DNA of 64,000 nucleotides from Actinomadura syzygii. GTDB taxonomy: Bacteria; Actinomycetota; Actinomycetes; Streptosporangiales; Streptosporangiaceae. Positions 16,421 through 24,009 of this stretch are shown piece after piece. Both the position numbers and the translations under genes were made by a program. Under the pieces are notes generated by a model. The model did no database searches. It saw only the letters and a program-made list of their open reading frames with translations, and had not been told where the DNA came from. The stretch is from NCBI RefSeq assembly GCF_008085905.1, contig NZ_VSFF01000013.1:344769-408768 (forward strand), read 5' to 3'. Every line of letters starts with the position of its first letter. The first letter of the stretch is position 1.

Positions 16421-17506
16421 CTAGTTCTTGTCCTGGAAGGTGGAGGTGGTCTTCTGATCCGGGACGGTGACCGTGAAGTCGATGATGTCTGTTTCATGAT
16501 CCGCTCTGTAGATCACGTAGTGATGCTGGAAGTACCAGGTGGCCATGGCTTCGTCATAGATCAACTGGCCGATCGTGTGATCTTCGCTGACCGTGTGCGT
16601 GTAGCTCGTTGATTTCTGGTGAGTGGTGGTCACATTCAGATCATGAGCGAATGATGCGCTGATGCTGGCACTGATTCCCCAGAATGAGAACCCGGCGCTG
16701 GCATTGACGCTGAAGCTGGTGGTTTCGGAAATGCTTTTGGATTCGTCTTCGGTCACGCCTTCGGTCGTCGACCAAGCGTAGTGGTCGGAGGTGCCCGCCG
16801 CATAGGTGTTCCAGCCGACGAGATGATAGCGAGTCCATTTTTCGATGATGTAGTATGGACTGTTCTTGGCCTGCCAGTCGTAGGTTTTGTTGTGGTCATT
16901 GCTGATGACGAAGAACGGAACGGCGGTAATGCCCGTCAGCGTGCCCTTCTCGCTGGGCATATAGTCGGACGGCTTGTCCATGCTGGTGAGCTTGGGGTGG
17001 CTGGGTTCGGTCTTGTCCGGATGCTTGATCGCGAGCACTCCGGGAAATGACGTCTTTTCTACCGCCGTGAACAGATCGCTTCCATCGCTGCGCTTCTCTT
17101 CGGTCAAACCGGGCAGGTCGTCGCGAGGCTTGCCCGAGATGAGTGTTCCCTGCTTCAGATAGGCGCCCGCATAGTTGTTCCAGAGGCGGACGCTGCCGGA
17201 GGCATCCTCTTTGATCTCCCAGATCAGCCCCTTTTTGTCTTCTGGGACCTTGTCCCAGTACCTCAACTCAAGGCAGACGACCGCCTTGGTCTCCTGGCCG
17301 TCCACCTTCCAGGTCTCGACGCCCAGGAACTGGCTCGGAGTTCTGGAGTTGCCCGCCTCGCAGAGCATCCAGCGCACCGGATTGATGGAGGTTTGGTAAA
17401 GGGCGAACTCGACCCTGTCTTCATTGTCGAACTTCGGACCATGAAAATACTTTCCAGAACTCTTGCATTTGAATGCGTAGGTCTTGCCGATCATTGGGAC
17501 GGCCAT
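16421..17506 (-). CDS. putative aerolysin-like beta-pore-forming protein
   Basis: A 361-residue protein. The first 150 residues look like a beta-rich lectin or receptor-binding domain (IGKTYAFKCKSSGKYFHG, AVVCLELRYWDKVPEDK, VRLWNNYAGAYLKQG). The last 180 contain the signature of aerolysin/ETX/MTX2-type toxins: long alternating Ser/Thr strands (ISETTSFSVNASAGFSFWGI, SASISASFAHDLNVTTTHQK) that would form the membrane hairpin, then YTHTVSEDHTIGQLIYDEAM. No signal peptide or membrane helix is seen, so release would need lysis or another route. Start ATG 17506 has GGGAAGGA seven bases upstream. Its GC is lower than that of its neighbours and it lies between two transposase fragments, suggesting transfer. 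Target cells are unknown. Confidence 0.6.
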   Translation of the reverse strand: MAVPMIGKTYAFKCKSSGKYFHGPKFDNEDRVEFALYQTSINPVRWMLCEAGNSRTPSQFLGVETWKVDGQETKAVVCLELRYWDKVPEDKKGLIWEIKEDASGSVRLWNNYAGAYLKQGTLISGKPRDDLPGLTEEKRSDGSDLFTAVEKTSFPGVLAIKHPDKTEPSHPKLTSMDKPSDYMPSEKGTLTGITAVPFFVISNDHNKTYDWQAKNSPYYIIEKWTRYHLVGWNTYAAGTSDHYAWSTTEGVTEDESKSISETTSFSVNASAGFSFWGISASISASFAHDLNVTTTHQKSTSYTHTVSEDHTIGQLIYDEAMATWYFQHHYVIYRADHETDIIDFTVTVPDQKTTSTFQDKN

Positions 17507-18091
17507 GCCGATTCCTTCCCTTATTCGCAGCCACGCTCGGCGCAACCATTCAGGCACATTCGCTGGAGCAGAGACGGGGAGTGCCGTCTACCCAGCGCGC
17601 ACTATAACTTCCGTGTGAGCCGGTGCGGTTTGAAGAATGTCGAAGTTGATCGAAGCAATGCCCCGCACACATGTCGGAGAAACGCCCCTACCTTAAACCT
17701 GCGAATCTTTTTGCCAACCTTTTCACCCGGCGGCGACGGCCTCCACGACCGCGCCGTTCCAGCCCCCCGGCTCGTCCACCATGGCCAGGGCGAAGACCCC
17801 GGGACCAGCGGGTCGGCGACCTTCCACAAATCGGCGGGCACCAACCGGCACGCAGGCCCACACAACACCACAGTCCGAGATAATCCTTGCCGATCACCCG
17901 ACAAATAGGCTGGAAACGCTCTCAAGAGAATTGGCCGCAGCAGCTCAGCCGACACTCTCTCTGACCCCTCCTTGTGGAATCACATGGGTTCACGTTGGAA
18001 GACCGGCGGGCAGGACCTCGGAAAGCTCGGGTTTACGCGATACCCGAACTCCTCAAAGGTGACTTGGCCGTCACAACCAGGCAACTCAAAA
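17507..18091. other. intergenic stretch with an IS relic
   Basis: About 585 bp upstream of the aerolysin-like gene. It contains the transposase N-terminal fragment described separately. The rest has no supported gene and should contain the promoter of the gene starting at 17506. Confidence 0.45.
17770..17868 (-). pseudogene. N-terminal fragment of an IS5-type transposase
   Basis: The minus strand reads VLCGPACRLVPADLWKVADP then LVPGSSP. It matches the opening of IS5-family transposases (RLVPDDLWELVEPLLP type). Similarity stops after about 30 residues. It has the same orientation as the C-terminal fragment at 16164-16360, so both may be halves of one disrupted element. Confidence 0.45.
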
Positions 18092-18114
18092 TGATATCGG
18101 ACAGTCCGATATCA
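18092..18114. promoter_or_regulatory. 10-bp-arm palindrome (operator candidate)
   Basis: TGATATCGGA-CAG-TCCGATATCA is a perfect inverted repeat in a relatively AT-rich region, ending 45 bp before the ATG of the small secreted protein at 18160. Size and position fit a repressor or activator site for that gene. Confidence 0.55.
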
Positions 18115-18159
18115 GTGACCTGAAAACAGTCCGAAGGTCCTCAACAGAACGGCGATCCA

Positions 18160-18390
18160 ATGTTTCCACGTCTTGCTGCGATCATCCTGGCCGCTACCGC
18201 GAGCGCGCTGCCCGTCACGATGATGACCGCCTCAGCCCACGCGGCATCTCGGGCCGCCGCGCAGGCCGCTCCGAGGAGCGTGTCCTCGAAAGCATGCGTT
18301 ACCAATGGTGGCAGGATCCTCGAGATCAACAACGTTAGATACTGCGTGGGCGGTGCCTTCGACGGCGAGGAGATCGTAGACCCGGAGTGA
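18160..18390 (+). CDS. small secreted Cys-Gly-Gly protein
   Basis: A 76-residue exported protein. Residues 1-28 are a Sec signal (MFPRLAAIILAATASALPVT, then ASAHA cleavage). The mature part is about 48 residues and has two cysteines likely to form one disulfide: ACVTNGGRILEIN and RYCVGGAFDGEEIVDPE. The pattern C-x3-GG-x(8-13)-C-x-GG-x-[FY]-[DN]-G is shared with 15924..16149 and 21437..21694, forming a local paralogous family with no function I can name. The ribosome site is weak. A perfect palindrome 45 bp upstream probably controls it. Confidence 0.7.
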   Translation: MFPRLAAIILAATASALPVTMMTASAHAASRAAAQAAPRSVSSKACVTNGGRILEINNVRYCVGGAFDGEEIVDPE

Positions 18391-18951
18391 AGTAGACCCG
18401 GAGTGAATTCGAGCGCCGCGGGGCCGGTACGGCGCGGCTGAGTGGCCGGCATGCCTGGCATCGCGGGGCCGCGCAGTTGGATGACCGGAGCCGACCGAGA
18501 CCGGTGTCCCGGCCTTCCTGGCCTGCTCGGGCTGCCGGTCGCGGACTCACCGGCACCGGTATCGGTGGTTCGGCGTTCCAGTGCCGCCGCCGTATCGGGG
18601 AGTGGCGTCAGCCTCGATCTTTCAGGGCCGGCCGGGTCGCATAGCGGCCCGGCCGGCTTGTGGCTTTCGGTCGTGGTCAGGGGTGGTGCCCCACTGCGTG
18701 GCCCGGACGCCCCTCGGGAAGGAGGCGTCGGCCAGATCCTTCACCACGGCATCACGTGATCATTTCCAGAAGACATTACTAGATCATGGACCTGGTGCGG
18801 AATGGACCTGGTTCTGTTGAGGGCAGGGAGCTAGCAGGATCCGGCAGGACGGCGCTGGAGGGCTTGGCCGCCAGTTCGACCGATCCCTGAATGCGGCACC
18901 AATGGGTGATTCGAGCCCATTGTCTTCGATTCGCTAGAGGAGACCCGAAAC
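18391..18951. other. intergenic stretch with hairpins
   Basis: About 560 bp with no supported gene. It contains a GC-rich hairpin at 18627-18657. A second hairpin at about 18899-18921 (CAATGGG/CCCATTG arms) lies just before the ribosome site of the next gene, where it could affect translation. Confidence 0.45.
18627..18657 (+). terminator. GC-rich hairpin
   Basis: Perfect 10-bp arms GCCGGCCGGG/CCCGGCCGGC with an 11-nt loop, no T tract. It lies about 235 bp after the small secreted gene; probable terminator. Confidence 0.45.
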
Positions 18952-19314
18952 ATGCTTCACGCACCAGTCAAACGCTTCGCCACCATTATCGGTTCCACCG
19001 CACTCGCGGTGCTCGTGGCTTTTCCGCCGGTCTGCGCGTCGGCACAGCAGACGCCCGGGCACGGCAGAGTCGCCGGGTACGTCAGAATCTCAGGCCACAA
19101 TAATGTACAGCGAGTATTCACCCAACCCCAGGTCAATCAATGCTATCCCGTGAATCCGATCGCCACCCCTCCCGTCTATGTCAACAATAGAACCGATCGG
19201 AAAGTTACCGTCTACAGCGACCAGCACTGCTCGGGAAGCTTCCGAATCGTTAGCGCCCAGCAGAACGCGAGCTTTGTCGGCGAGATCGGAAGCGTTCGAG
19301 TCCGTTCGGACTGA
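18952..19314 (+). CDS. small secreted protein, possibly beta/gamma-crystallin-like
   Basis: A 120-residue exported protein. Residues 1-31 are a signal peptide (VKRFATIIGSTALAVLVAFP, CASAQ cleavage). The mature part is beta-rich with two cysteines: NQCYPVNPIATPPVYVNNRT, KVTVYSDQHCSGSFRIVSAQ, SFVGEIGSVRVRS. The VYSDQHCSG strand recalls crystallin-like or small spore-wall proteins of Streptomyces, but this is only a resemblance. Start ATG is nine bases after GAGGAG. A strong terminator follows at 19342, so it is monocistronic. Confidence 0.7.
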   Translation: MLHAPVKRFATIIGSTALAVLVAFPPVCASAQQTPGHGRVAGYVRISGHNNVQRVFTQPQVNQCYPVNPIATPPVYVNNRTDRKVTVYSDQHCSGSFRIVSAQQNASFVGEIGSVRVRSD

Positions 19315-19341
19315 ACCCGGCCCAGGCGTGCCCGAGGGGCT

Positions 19342-19377
19342 CCTATCTGGCCGGCAGACTCGTCCCGGCCAGATAGG
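19342..19377 (+). terminator. strong intrinsic-type terminator
   Basis: A perfect 13-bp stem (CCTATCTGGCCGG and its complement) with a 10-nt loop, 27 bp after the stop of the secreted protein gene. No U tract, as is common in actinomycetes. Confidence 0.75.
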
Positions 19378-19645
19378 GCCGTGAGGTGCGAAAGTGTCAC
19401 AGGACACGGAGTATGAGCTCGCCTGACCAGCCCGGGAGACGCTTGTCGGCCACGTTGGCAAGCGATCGGCGCAACCCAAGAAATCCCTCGCAGTGCCTGC
19501 GGCGCGGGATCACCAACCCTGCGAGCACCTATCCCGGGGGGCGCGGGGACCTGGGAGGCGCGTGCCCGCTGTTTGGACGACTCCTGATTGAGCAAGCGCG
19601 GGAACTGGGCCAGGAGTCCCACGCCAAGTCCGGGAGGGGCGCCGT
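19378..19645. other. region upstream of the truncated lexA
   Basis: About 270 bp with mixed coding bias and no supported gene. I see no SOS-box-like GAAC-N4-GTTC sequence, which an autoregulated lexA would normally have. Confidence 0.4.
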
Positions 19646-20197
19646 GTGCCGGCCGCTGAGCGACGGCGATCTGCGCTCGCAGGGCCCACACTTTTGCAGG
19701 TGAACAGCGACGAATCTCTTGACGGGTTCGGGGGGTTGGACACCTCGGTTCTGCCACCGCGCCAGCAGCGGATCTTGGCCGCCATCGCCGATTGGGTGGC
19801 GCGGTACGGATACCCGCCGAGCACGCGGCAGATCGGCGACACCGTCGGCCTGCAGTCCCCGTCGTCGGTGTCACGGCACCTGAAGAGCCTGGAGGACCAG
19901 GGGTTCCTTCGCCGCGGCGCTTCGATGGCCCGGCCGATCGACGTGCGAATGTTCCTCCAGCGGCACCCCGGGGCCTCGCCGGCCGACGATTCGGTGACCG
20001 TGCCCATCGCCGGCGACATCGCCGCGGGGGTACCCATCTCGGCCGAAGAACACCTCGAGGACGTACTGTCGCTGCCCCGCAAGCTGACCGGACGCGGCGA
20101 GGTGTTCGCCCTTCGCGTCCGCGGCGACTCCATGATCGAGGCCGCGATATGGCGACCGACGATGAGTTTTCGACGCTGCCGTGGTCGGTACCGGTGA
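19646..20197 (+). CDS. truncated LexA-like repressor lacking the catalytic lysine
   Basis: A 183-residue LexA-like protein. The winged helix is intact (LPPRQQRILAAIADWVARYG, YPPSTRQIGDTVGLQSPSSV, KSLEDQGFLRRG). The autocleavage Ala-Gly site is present (VTVPIAGDIAAGVP), as is the nucleophile serine (VRGDSMIEAAI). Right after that the frame runs into unrelated residues and stops, so the last 50 or so residues with the catalytic Lys (EATVKTL in normal LexA) are gone. It could still bind DNA but not self-cleave, acting as a non-inducible repressor, or be dead. Start GTG 19646 has GGGAGGGG about seven bases upstream. It looks like an extra copy, not the chromosomal SOS regulator. Confidence 0.65.
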   Translation: MPAAERRRSALAGPTLLQVNSDESLDGFGGLDTSVLPPRQQRILAAIADWVARYGYPPSTRQIGDTVGLQSPSSVSRHLKSLEDQGFLRRGASMARPIDVRMFLQRHPGASPADDSVTVPIAGDIAAGVPISAEEHLEDVLSLPRKLTGRGEVFALRVRGDSMIEAAIWRPTMSFRRCRGRYR

Positions 20198-20226
20198 CGC
20201 ATCACCGTACGTGCAGGGAGGACGCC

Positions 20227-20568
20227 ATGACGCTGGACCTCTTCGCCGGTATCCCCGTCACCGACTACGCCACCGCGTTGCCGTGGTACGAGCGGTTCTT
20301 CGGCCGAGAGCCGTCGTCGCTGCCCAACGACATCGAGGCGGTGTGGGAGGTGGCCGAACACCGCTACGTCTACATCGTCCAGGACCCGGAACGCGCCGGC
20401 AACGCCCTGGTCCTGTCATACGTCGACGACCTCGGCGACCGGGTCGCCGACCTCGCCCGACGAGGCATCGAACCCGCACGAAGGGAGACCTTCGAGGGCG
20501 GCGCGACCAAGGTGACCTTTCAGGACGCCGACGGTAACGAAATCGCCTTCGGCGGCGGCCCAGGCTGA
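20227..20568 (+). CDS. VOC-fold (glyoxalase/bleomycin-resistance-like) protein
   Basis: A 113-residue vicinal-oxygen-chelate protein: MTLDLFAGIPVTDYATALPW then YERFFGREPS, the first beta-alpha-beta unit, and VADLARRGIEPARRETFEGG with KVTFQDADGNEIAFGGGP, the second. Its size is one VOC module pair, so a homodimer is expected. Members bind metal and act on small molecules or sequester drugs; metal ligands are not obvious here. Start ATG has GGGAGG six bases upstream. It follows the truncated lexA by 29 bp and may share its transcript. Confidence 0.82.
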   Translation: MTLDLFAGIPVTDYATALPWYERFFGREPSSLPNDIEAVWEVAEHRYVYIVQDPERAGNALVLSYVDDLGDRVADLARRGIEPARRETFEGGATKVTFQDADGNEIAFGGGPG

Positions 20569-20908
20569 CCTCAACATCGAGCCCTGAAGCCGTCTCTCGC
20601 TCCACGACGGCTTGCCATGAATGTGTTGTGGACGCTGTCGTTGTACGAGACCACCTGGAACGAGGCGGAGCCTATCCCAGCCCGCCAGGTTCGCGCTTCG
20701 AGGCTGAGGCGTCGCTGACGCTCACCCGCCTGGACGAACGGATCCCCGGCGAGATCCACCAGAACGACTACATCACCAGCCCGGGACCAAACGTCCTCGT
20801 CCTGCCGCTGTGATGGTCGCTGTAGTCTCCCAACACCGGCCAGGCCTAGGTCCTGCCGTTCCTGCTGAAGACATCGAGGGTGGACGCCGGTCGCCATGTT
20901 GAACACCA
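20569..20908. other. stretch with a coding-biased fragment
   Basis: About 340 bp. A plus-strand frame ending at 20813 (FEAEASLTLTRLDERIPGEI, then HQNDYITSPGPNVLVLPL) has strong actinobacterial codon bias but no recognisable start or family. It is probably the tail of a broken gene. Confidence 0.35.
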
Positions 20909-21058
20909 TCACTTAAGTCCCTTCAGATCCAGCGGCGTGAACATCCAGGAGCCGTTGCTCCCGAAGACCAGTTCGTATAACCCGCCACCGGCATCCTTTC
21001 CGACCGTCACCTCCCTGCCCGCCCGGACGTTGGCGATGGACCCCGACCAGCCCATCAT
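20909..21058 (-). CDS. 49-residue hypothetical protein (tentative)
   Basis: Two adjacent ATG codons (21058, 21055) open a short frame with beta-like sequence: GWSGSIANVRAGREVTVGKD, AGGGLYELVFGSNGSWMFTP, LDLKGLK. The frame is also open upstream of the ATG, so it may be the end of a larger broken gene. Neither a ribosome site nor a family is evident. Confidence 0.3.
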   Translation of the reverse strand: MMGWSGSIANVRAGREVTVGKDAGGGLYELVFGSNGSWMFTPLDLKGLK

Positions 21059-21436
21059 CGGGGCGCCCCCAGCGTTGCCAGCGCAGGAACGGCGCCGGGA
21101 GACCCCCGCCCGGCGCCTAGCCCCACTCTTTGGAGCCGGGGCGGCTTTCTGTCGACTCCGCCACCTTTGACTTCTTCTGTATGGTCATAGCTCCCCGCCC
21201 TCCCGTTCCCAGACTGATTGCAATCGTGGCGCTCAAGCGCGGCCGACCGCGGTCCGTGCGGTCTATGTGGCCCATATGGCCCATATGCCCCGTCGCACTC
21301 GCCAGCGGTCGGCCCTGACCAGCCGAGAACCTTCAACTCCCCCGGGCGCTCAGCACGGCGCGTCCGCCACTCGGCTAGGGGAGCGGTGCAGGCGAACACC
21401 GCCTAGCCGCAGCCGCCCTGCCCCCGGCCTGCGACA
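21059..21436. other. intergenic stretch, nothing recognised
   Basis: About 380 bp. It contains a short tandem repeat (GGCCCATAT twice near 21269-21288). No supported gene or RNA. Confidence 0.4.
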
Positions 21437-21694
21437 TCACCACTGGTTGATGTACTGGCCGTCGTATCTGCCGCCGTGGCAGTACACCCTCTCCTGCTGG
21501 TCGATGGCGAGATGGCCGCCGCCCTCCAAGCACTCCTGGCGGGACACGCCGGGACTGATGTTGTGCGCGGCGGAAACAGCGGCGCGGCCCGCTGACGCGG
21601 TCGTGGACGCGGCGGAAGACGCGGTCGGCGCGACAGCCAGAACGGCCGCGGCGGACGCAACGGCCAGCGCGACCGTGATCGGAAACTTCCCCAT
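21437..21694 (-). CDS. small secreted Cys-Gly-Gly protein
   Basis: An 85-residue exported protein. Residues 1-30 form a signal peptide (MGKFPITVALAVASAAAVLA, APTASSA cleavage). An Ala/Ser linker leads to the conserved domain: GVSRQECLEGGGHLAIDQQE then RVYCHGGRYDGQYINQW. The two cysteines and paired glycines match the proteins at 15924 and 18160. The GVSR-x-EC start is almost identical to that of the frameshifted copy at 15924. Start ATG 21694 follows AGAGGC. Function unknown; extracellular. Confidence 0.75.
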   Translation of the reverse strand: MGKFPITVALAVASAAAVLAVAPTASSAASTTASAGRAAVSAAHNISPGVSRQECLEGGGHLAIDQQERVYCHGGRYDGQYINQW

Positions 21695-22466
21695 GGCACT
21701 TGCCTCTCTTCGTCGGAGATAACCCACCGGCCGATTACCCAGAGCAATGATCCATAACCAAGAGTTACTTCGCGTGGTCTGCCGATCGGCACCCCGGACG
21801 CTGCCGGGAAACCACCTAGGCCGACGGGTCCATGACTCGGGGAGCTGCCGAGGCCCGAGCACTCACCGCACGGCTCCCCCGCTCACCGACAGCGAAAAGG
21901 TGAGACCAAACCCCGAGGCCGCGCGCCCGCCAAGCGTCATCCGCCACCCCGTCGACCGACGGATCGCCGCCCACCGCCTCACCGTTCAGCCCCCGGCGTC
22001 CCGCTGACCTGGGATCTTCACACAAGGCCCTTCCCGAAGCCCTAGAGGGTCGATGCCCCGGGGCATCAGTTACGGAAAGAGTCCTGGTGACCATCGATAA
22101 ACTTGGCCCGGTGCTGCCCGGCGGGCCCCAGGAGCCGCCGAGTTGCGCGCGCTGGCAGCCGAATGGGACCCGTCCCCGGACGTCTAGGCGGTCAGAACCT
22201 GCGGATACTCTCCGCGCTGTGCGCTGGGAGATTGCCGTGTCGTGTCCGCCGCTGGTCCAGCTCGGGACCGGGCGGGACATGCGGCCTGCCGGCCTTCTGG
22301 CGTGGCTGTGGGCGCCGGGCCCTACCGAGTGGATGTCGCTGGTGACTTATCCGCAGGTGGCCGGAAACCGCGCCCGCGGCGCGGCGGATGCTGGTCGATG
22401 TGTCCGCCCGGTGGGTGCGACCGCTGGAGCCCCCGGGCCGCACTCTTAGCCACCAGGTCTTGACCA
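21695..22466. other. long intergenic stretch, no supported gene
   Basis: About 770 bp. A plus-strand frame at about 22200-22449 (VRWEIAVSCPPLVQLGTGRD, LLAWLWAPGPTEWMSLVTYP) has some coding bias but no family, and its tail loses the bias. Probably a relic. Confidence 0.35.
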
Positions 22467-22865
22467 TTAGCGTTTCTTCGAGCGGCCGACCATGGTGAGA
22501 TACCGGGCGACCCACTCCATACCGATCACTGCCAGCACAAGCGTGATCCAGGAGAACATTCCGCTTGTCAGGTCGCCGAGTGCGACAACCGCCACGACCC
22601 CGCCCACCACACCGCATGGCAGTGCCACACCCCAGCGGACGGTCGGCGACGTCCGGCGGGCGATCACAACGGCGACAAACCCGGCTGATAACGTCACCAG
22701 TGCCGTGATCAGCACGGCGATCGAGCCACTCCGCCCGAAGAGCTGCTTTTCGGTGGCGTCTGGAACAATGAGCCAGGCGAAAAGCGTCCCGCCGAGACTG
22801 ACCCCCGCTATGCCCGCCCACATCAGCGCCTCGGTACGCCCAGAGATAGGTTCGATACGTTTCAT
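22467..22865 (-). CDS. small four-helix membrane protein
   Basis: A 132-residue protein with four predicted membrane helices (ALMWAGIAGVSLGGTLFAWL, SIAVLITALVTLSAGFVAVV, WGVALPCGVVGGVVAVVALG, FSWITLVLAVIGMEWVARYL) and a basic C-terminus. No family is recognised. Start ATG 22865 lacks a Shine-Dalgarno, but TAGCCT eight bases upstream could be a -10 of a leaderless transcript. Confidence 0.65.
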   Translation of the reverse strand: MKRIEPISGRTEALMWAGIAGVSLGGTLFAWLIVPDATEKQLFGRSGSIAVLITALVTLSAGFVAVVIARRTSPTVRWGVALPCGVVGGVVAVVALGDLTSGMFSWITLVLAVIGMEWVARYLTMVGRSKKR

Positions 22866-23191
22866 ACCAGCAGAGGCTATCCGCACCGGCGTACACGAGA
22901 ACGGACCATACTGAACGTACTTGCCACCTACGGGTATGCGATCCGATCCTGATCGTTGGCGAGCAACTCCGGAAGCGACTCCCGTTCCATTTCGACCGGT
23001 CACACAGGCGCCGCGATGACCGCCGCGGGCTCGAACGGCCGCTCTCGTTCCAGGGAATGTCAGCCCTTGCGGACGCCGGAGGCGCGGTTGCAGGTCCACT
23101 ACTCCGAGTCGCATATCGCGAGGCGGATCACGGGGTCGGTCAAGGATCTGGCGCTAAGCGGCGCCAATTACACCTCTGGCGCCGGAAGTTC
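22866..23191. other. intergenic stretch
   Basis: About 325 bp between a membrane protein gene and a long inverted repeat. No supported feature apart from the possible promoter of the gene starting at 22865. Confidence 0.4.
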
Positions 23192-23320
23192 ATCCTGTGG
23201 GGCTTATCGACGCGGGGACTCAAGCACGGACCGCCGGGAGGGTGTCAAGCCACCTGCCGGCGGCTTGACACCCTCCGGCGCCCGCGCTTGTCCAGTCCCC
23301 GTCGATAAGCCCCACAGGAT
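23192..23320. repeat. 129-bp near-perfect inverted repeat (MITE-like hairpin)
   Basis: The outer 20 bases ATCCTGTGGGGCTTATCGAC are repeated in inverse at the other end. Complementarity continues, with a few mismatches, over about 57 nt to a centre near 23256, where GTGTCAAGCC faces GGCTTGACAC. No protein is encoded. It could be a miniature transposable element or a strong RNA hairpin at the edge of the mobile element to the right. Confidence 0.75.
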
Positions 23321-23485
23321 CCGAACGACATAGACGAGTTCATGCTCTGCTCCGGTCGACCGCATGGCGCACCAACAACGGATGTCTTTCCAGTTCAAGG
23401 CATGATCGAGTCCCGGCAGATCCTAGGCGAGGCGCCGTCGGGGAGGGAAATGCGCCGCCGCTGGATGATCGCCTGGACGTGGTCT

Positions 23486-23770
23486 CTATTCGCTCTGCGG
23501 CCCACGCTCGGCAGGGCCTTCGGCCTCATTGGCCGTTGCGAGCGCCTTCTCAATTTCTTCTGGGCTTGGTCGTTGCGGGAGTTTGGCGCCTGGGCGGCGG
23601 AGGTACCAGCGGATGAACTCGCGGATGACGGCGGGGGCGCGGCGGAGGTTGACAGCTCGGAAGTCGGCCCAGTCCTGCTTGGCGACGCGGATCTCTGCGA
23701 TCGGCATCTGGCCAGTGCGCGGCCGCGCCACCGAGCCTCCCTGACGTGCGACTTCCGGTACGCACGGCAT
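23486..23770 (-). CDS. small conserved-looking protein of the mobile element
   Basis: A 94-residue, charged, cytoplasmic protein. The core (IAEIRVAKQDWADFRAVNLR, APAVIREFIRWYLRRPGAKL) has an alpha-helical pattern reminiscent of ribbon-helix-helix or accessory DNA-binding proteins, but no assignment is made. Two starts are possible: ATG 23770 (GAGGGG nine bases upstream) and GTG 23731 (GGGAGG six bases upstream). It lies divergent to the transfer genes at 24010, so a regulatory role in the element is plausible (inference). Confidence 0.55.
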   Translation of the reverse strand: MPCVPEVARQGGSVARPRTGQMPIAEIRVAKQDWADFRAVNLRRAPAVIREFIRWYLRRPGAKLPQRPSPEEIEKALATANEAEGPAERGPQSE

Positions 23771-24009
23771 CTTAGACGCCCCTCTTTGAGGTGAACGGTT
23801 TCTGTCCCGACAGAAATATTCGCGTCAGAGGGTTGCCCGCAGGACTCCCACTGTTATTTTTGTTGGGACAAGAACCAGGCGTCTCCTCCTCCGATAACCA
23901 CACGCGCCGACGCCGAACGTCACCCGGCCCCGGGCTCCAGCTTCCACAGCGCGCCCAGGGGCCGGGCCCCGTCCGATCACCAGACGAGCGAGCGACCCGA
24001 GGGCCGATC

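Noticed and set aside
22087..22449. Plus-strand frame with a Trp-rich middle
   Set aside because: Coding bias is lost at both ends and no family is recognised; noted only as a possible relic.
23192..23400. Short frames on both strands rich in SPRR/GGLT
   Set aside because: They are two readings of the same inverted repeat, hence the mirror-like peptides.
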